Assembly (NCBI GenBank): GCA_029203165.1
Contig: CP119308.1
Span: forward strand, 1,054,001 to 1,118,000
Origin: Candidatus Microbacterium colombiense
GTDB lineage: Bacteria > Actinomycetota > Actinomycetes > Actinomycetales > Microbacteriaceae
Direction: 5' to 3'
Length of the DNA stretch: 64,000 bases
Shown here in pieces: positions 62,749 through 64,000 of this stretch (positions are counted from its first letter, which is position 1; each line of letters opens with the position of its first letter). The position numbers were made by a program, and so were the translations under genes. The notes under the pieces are model-generated. The model was given only the letters and a program-made list of their open reading frames with translations, was not told the DNA's origin and did not search any database.

Positions 62749-62786
62749 CGAAGAGACCCCCGGCCATGCGGCAGGGGGTCTCTTCG
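62749..62786. terminator. Bidirectional terminator hairpin (GAGACCCCC family)
   Basis: A perfect 13-bp inverted repeat (62749-62761 and 62774-62786) with a 12-nt loop lies between the convergent TSUP and aspS genes. It shares the core GAGACCCCC/GGGGGTCTC with the hairpin at 56907. Confidence 0.85.
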
Positions 62787-62804
62787 GCAGAGTGACGGCG
62801 TGGC

Positions 62805-64000
62805 TCAGGCCTCGTCGTCCTCGGGCTCGAAGTCGACACCGGCCTCGGCGCGCTGCGCGTCGGTGATCGGTGCCGGGGCGGAGGTCAGCGGGTCGAAGCC
62901 GTTGCCCGACTTCGGGAACGCGATGACCTCGCGGATCGAGTCGGTCTTGGTGAGGTGCTGCAGCACGCGGTCCATGCCGAGCGCGATTCCACCGTGCGGC
63001 GGGGCGCCGAACTTGAAGGCGTCGAGCAGGAAGCCGAACTGCTCGTCGGCCTGCTCGTCGCTGATGCCCATGACTTCGAACACGCGCTTCTGCACGTCTT
63101 CGCGGTGGATGCGGATGGACCCGCCGCCGAGCTCGGAGCCGTTGCACACGATGTCGTACGCGTAGGCGAGAGCCGAACCGGGGTCGGTGTCGAACGTGTC
63201 CTGGAACTCGGGCTTGGGCCCCGTGAACGCGTGGTGGACGGCGGTCCATGCGCCGGCGCCGACCGCGACGTCGCCGGAGGCCACGGCATCCGCGGCGGGC
63301 TCGAACATCGGCGCGTCGACCACCCAGGTGAACGCGAACTCATCGGGGTTGAGGTAGCCGAGGCGGCGACCGATCTCGACGCGTGCGGCGCCGAGGAGGG
63401 CGCGGCTCTCCTTCGTGGCGCCCGCGGCGAAGAACACGCAGTCACCCGCTTCTGCGCCGACGAGTGCGGCGAGTCCGGCCTGCTCGGCCTCGGACAGGTT
63501 CTTGGCTGCGGGGCCGCCGAGCGAGCCGTCTTCGTTGAAGAGCACGTAGGCGAGGCCACGCGCACCGCGCTGCTTGGCCCAGTCCTGCCAGGCGTCGAGC
63601 TGCTTGCGGGGCTGGCTCGCGCCGCCGGGCATGCGCACGGCGCCGACGTATTCGGCCTGGAACACCCGGAACGGCGTCTCGGCGAAGTACGAGGTCGCCT
63701 CGACGAGCTCGAGGCCGAAGCGCAGGTCGGGCTTGTCGGAGCCGTACTTGGCCATCGCCTCGGCGTAGGTCATGCGCGGCAGCGGGGTCGCGACCTCGAC
63801 GCCGATCGTGGCCCACATCGCCCGGATGAGCGACTCCATCAGCGTGATGACGTCTTCCTGGTCGACGAAGCTCATCTCGATGTCGAGCTGCGTGAACTCC
63901 GGCTGACGGTCGGCGCGGAAGTCCTCGTCGCGGTAGCAGCGTGCGATCTGGAAGTACTTCTCCACGCCGCCGACCATGAGCAGCTGCTTGAACAGCTGCG
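62805..64000 (-). CDS. aspS: Aspartate--tRNA ligase, C-terminal part (partial)
   Basis: The frame enters from the right edge and gives about 398 residues. It has class II motif 2 (FQIARCYRDEDFRADRQPEFTQLD, split here by eye at RDED) and motif 3 GGIALGMDRVLQHL. Between them lies the bacterial GAD insertion (about 100-250). The end GVDFEPEDDEA is typical of actinobacterial AspRS. The tRNA anticodon-binding N-terminal domain and motif 1 lie outside the window. Confidence 0.95.
   Translation of the reverse strand, partial: QLFKQLLMVGGVEKYFQIARCYRDEDFRADRQPEFTQLDIEMSFVDQEDVITLMESLIRAMWATIGVEVATPLPRMTYAEAMAKYGSDKPDLRFGLELVEATSYFAETPFRVFQAEYVGAVRMPGGASQPRKQLDAWQDWAKQRGARGLAYVLFNEDGSLGGPAAKNLSEAEQAGLAALVGAEAGDCVFFAAGATKESRALLGAARVEIGRRLGYLNPDEFAFTWVVDAPMFEPAADAVASGDVAVGAGAWTAVHHAFTGPKPEFQDTFDTDPGSALAYAYDIVCNGSELGGGSIRIHREDVQKRVFEVMGISDEQADEQFGFLLDAFKFGAPPHGGIALGMDRVLQHLTKTDSIREVIAFPKSGNGFDPLTSAPAPITDAQRAEAGVDFEPEDDEA

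Overview
The window is high-GC, densely packed actinobacterial chromosome. Gene content and style point to Microbacteriaceae, most likely Microbacterium. Supporting signs are many GTG starts, 1-4 nt start/stop overlaps, several apparent leaderless promoters, DtxR-type iron boxes, a bS22-like mini ribosomal protein gene, and frequent gcatcc Ala-Ser codon pairs. The genus is inferred; no rRNA or tRNA gene was seen.

Layout. 1-5 kb: end of a short-chain dehydrogenase, then a leftward copper/haem-type envelope operon (membrane protein, CopC, PCu(A)C lipoprotein, Tat-exported Dyp peroxidase, PepSY membrane protein). 5-7 kb: arsenate reductase, and a CmtR-like metal sensor with a His-tailed CDF transporter. 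7-10.5 kb: a hydrolase, a small-multidrug-export family protein and a DesK/NarL two-component system, linked by a shared inverted-repeat site. 10.5-18 kb: ogt, a threonine synthase and a FUSC protein that both carry frameshifts, an M20 peptidase, an MFS pump and a coiled-coil protein with a 33-bp tandem repeat. 18-20 kb: rtcB behind a small ORF that has its own promoter and terminator. 20-25 kb: an iron-siderophore uptake system with DtxR boxes. 25-28 kb: an AlkA-like glycosylase, a winged-helix regulator behind a leaderless Cys-rich mini-ORF, and small genes. 28-30 kb: an MFS exporter behind a leader with a terminator hairpin.

30-39 kb: sbcD-sbcC, an MTA/SAH nucleosidase, nadE and a large nuclease-helicase. 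39-46 kb: upp, tadA, a CDF transporter, proC, a Ktr/Trk potassium system and ArsR regulators. 46-48.5 kb: an excisionase-like regulator, bS22, rhodanese, glutaredoxin-like, Dabb and phosphopantetheinyl transferase genes. 48.5-54 kb: a leftward operon of a Lys/Ala-rich histone-like protein, a 1307-aa Pls/PosA-family NRPS-like polymerase and an M1 aminopeptidase. 54-57 kb: an amino-acid ABC importer. 57-61 kb: a YegP-like protein and a polyamine/iron-type ABC importer. 61-64 kb: a GNAT protein, a TSUP permease and the C-terminal part of aspS.

The strongest candidates for undescribed biology are the histone-like/Pls/M1/PPTase locus, three mRNA leaders (before the MFS pump at 28.3 kb, the winged-helix gene at 26.8 kb and rtcB at 19.4 kb), and the two-component-linked inverted repeats.
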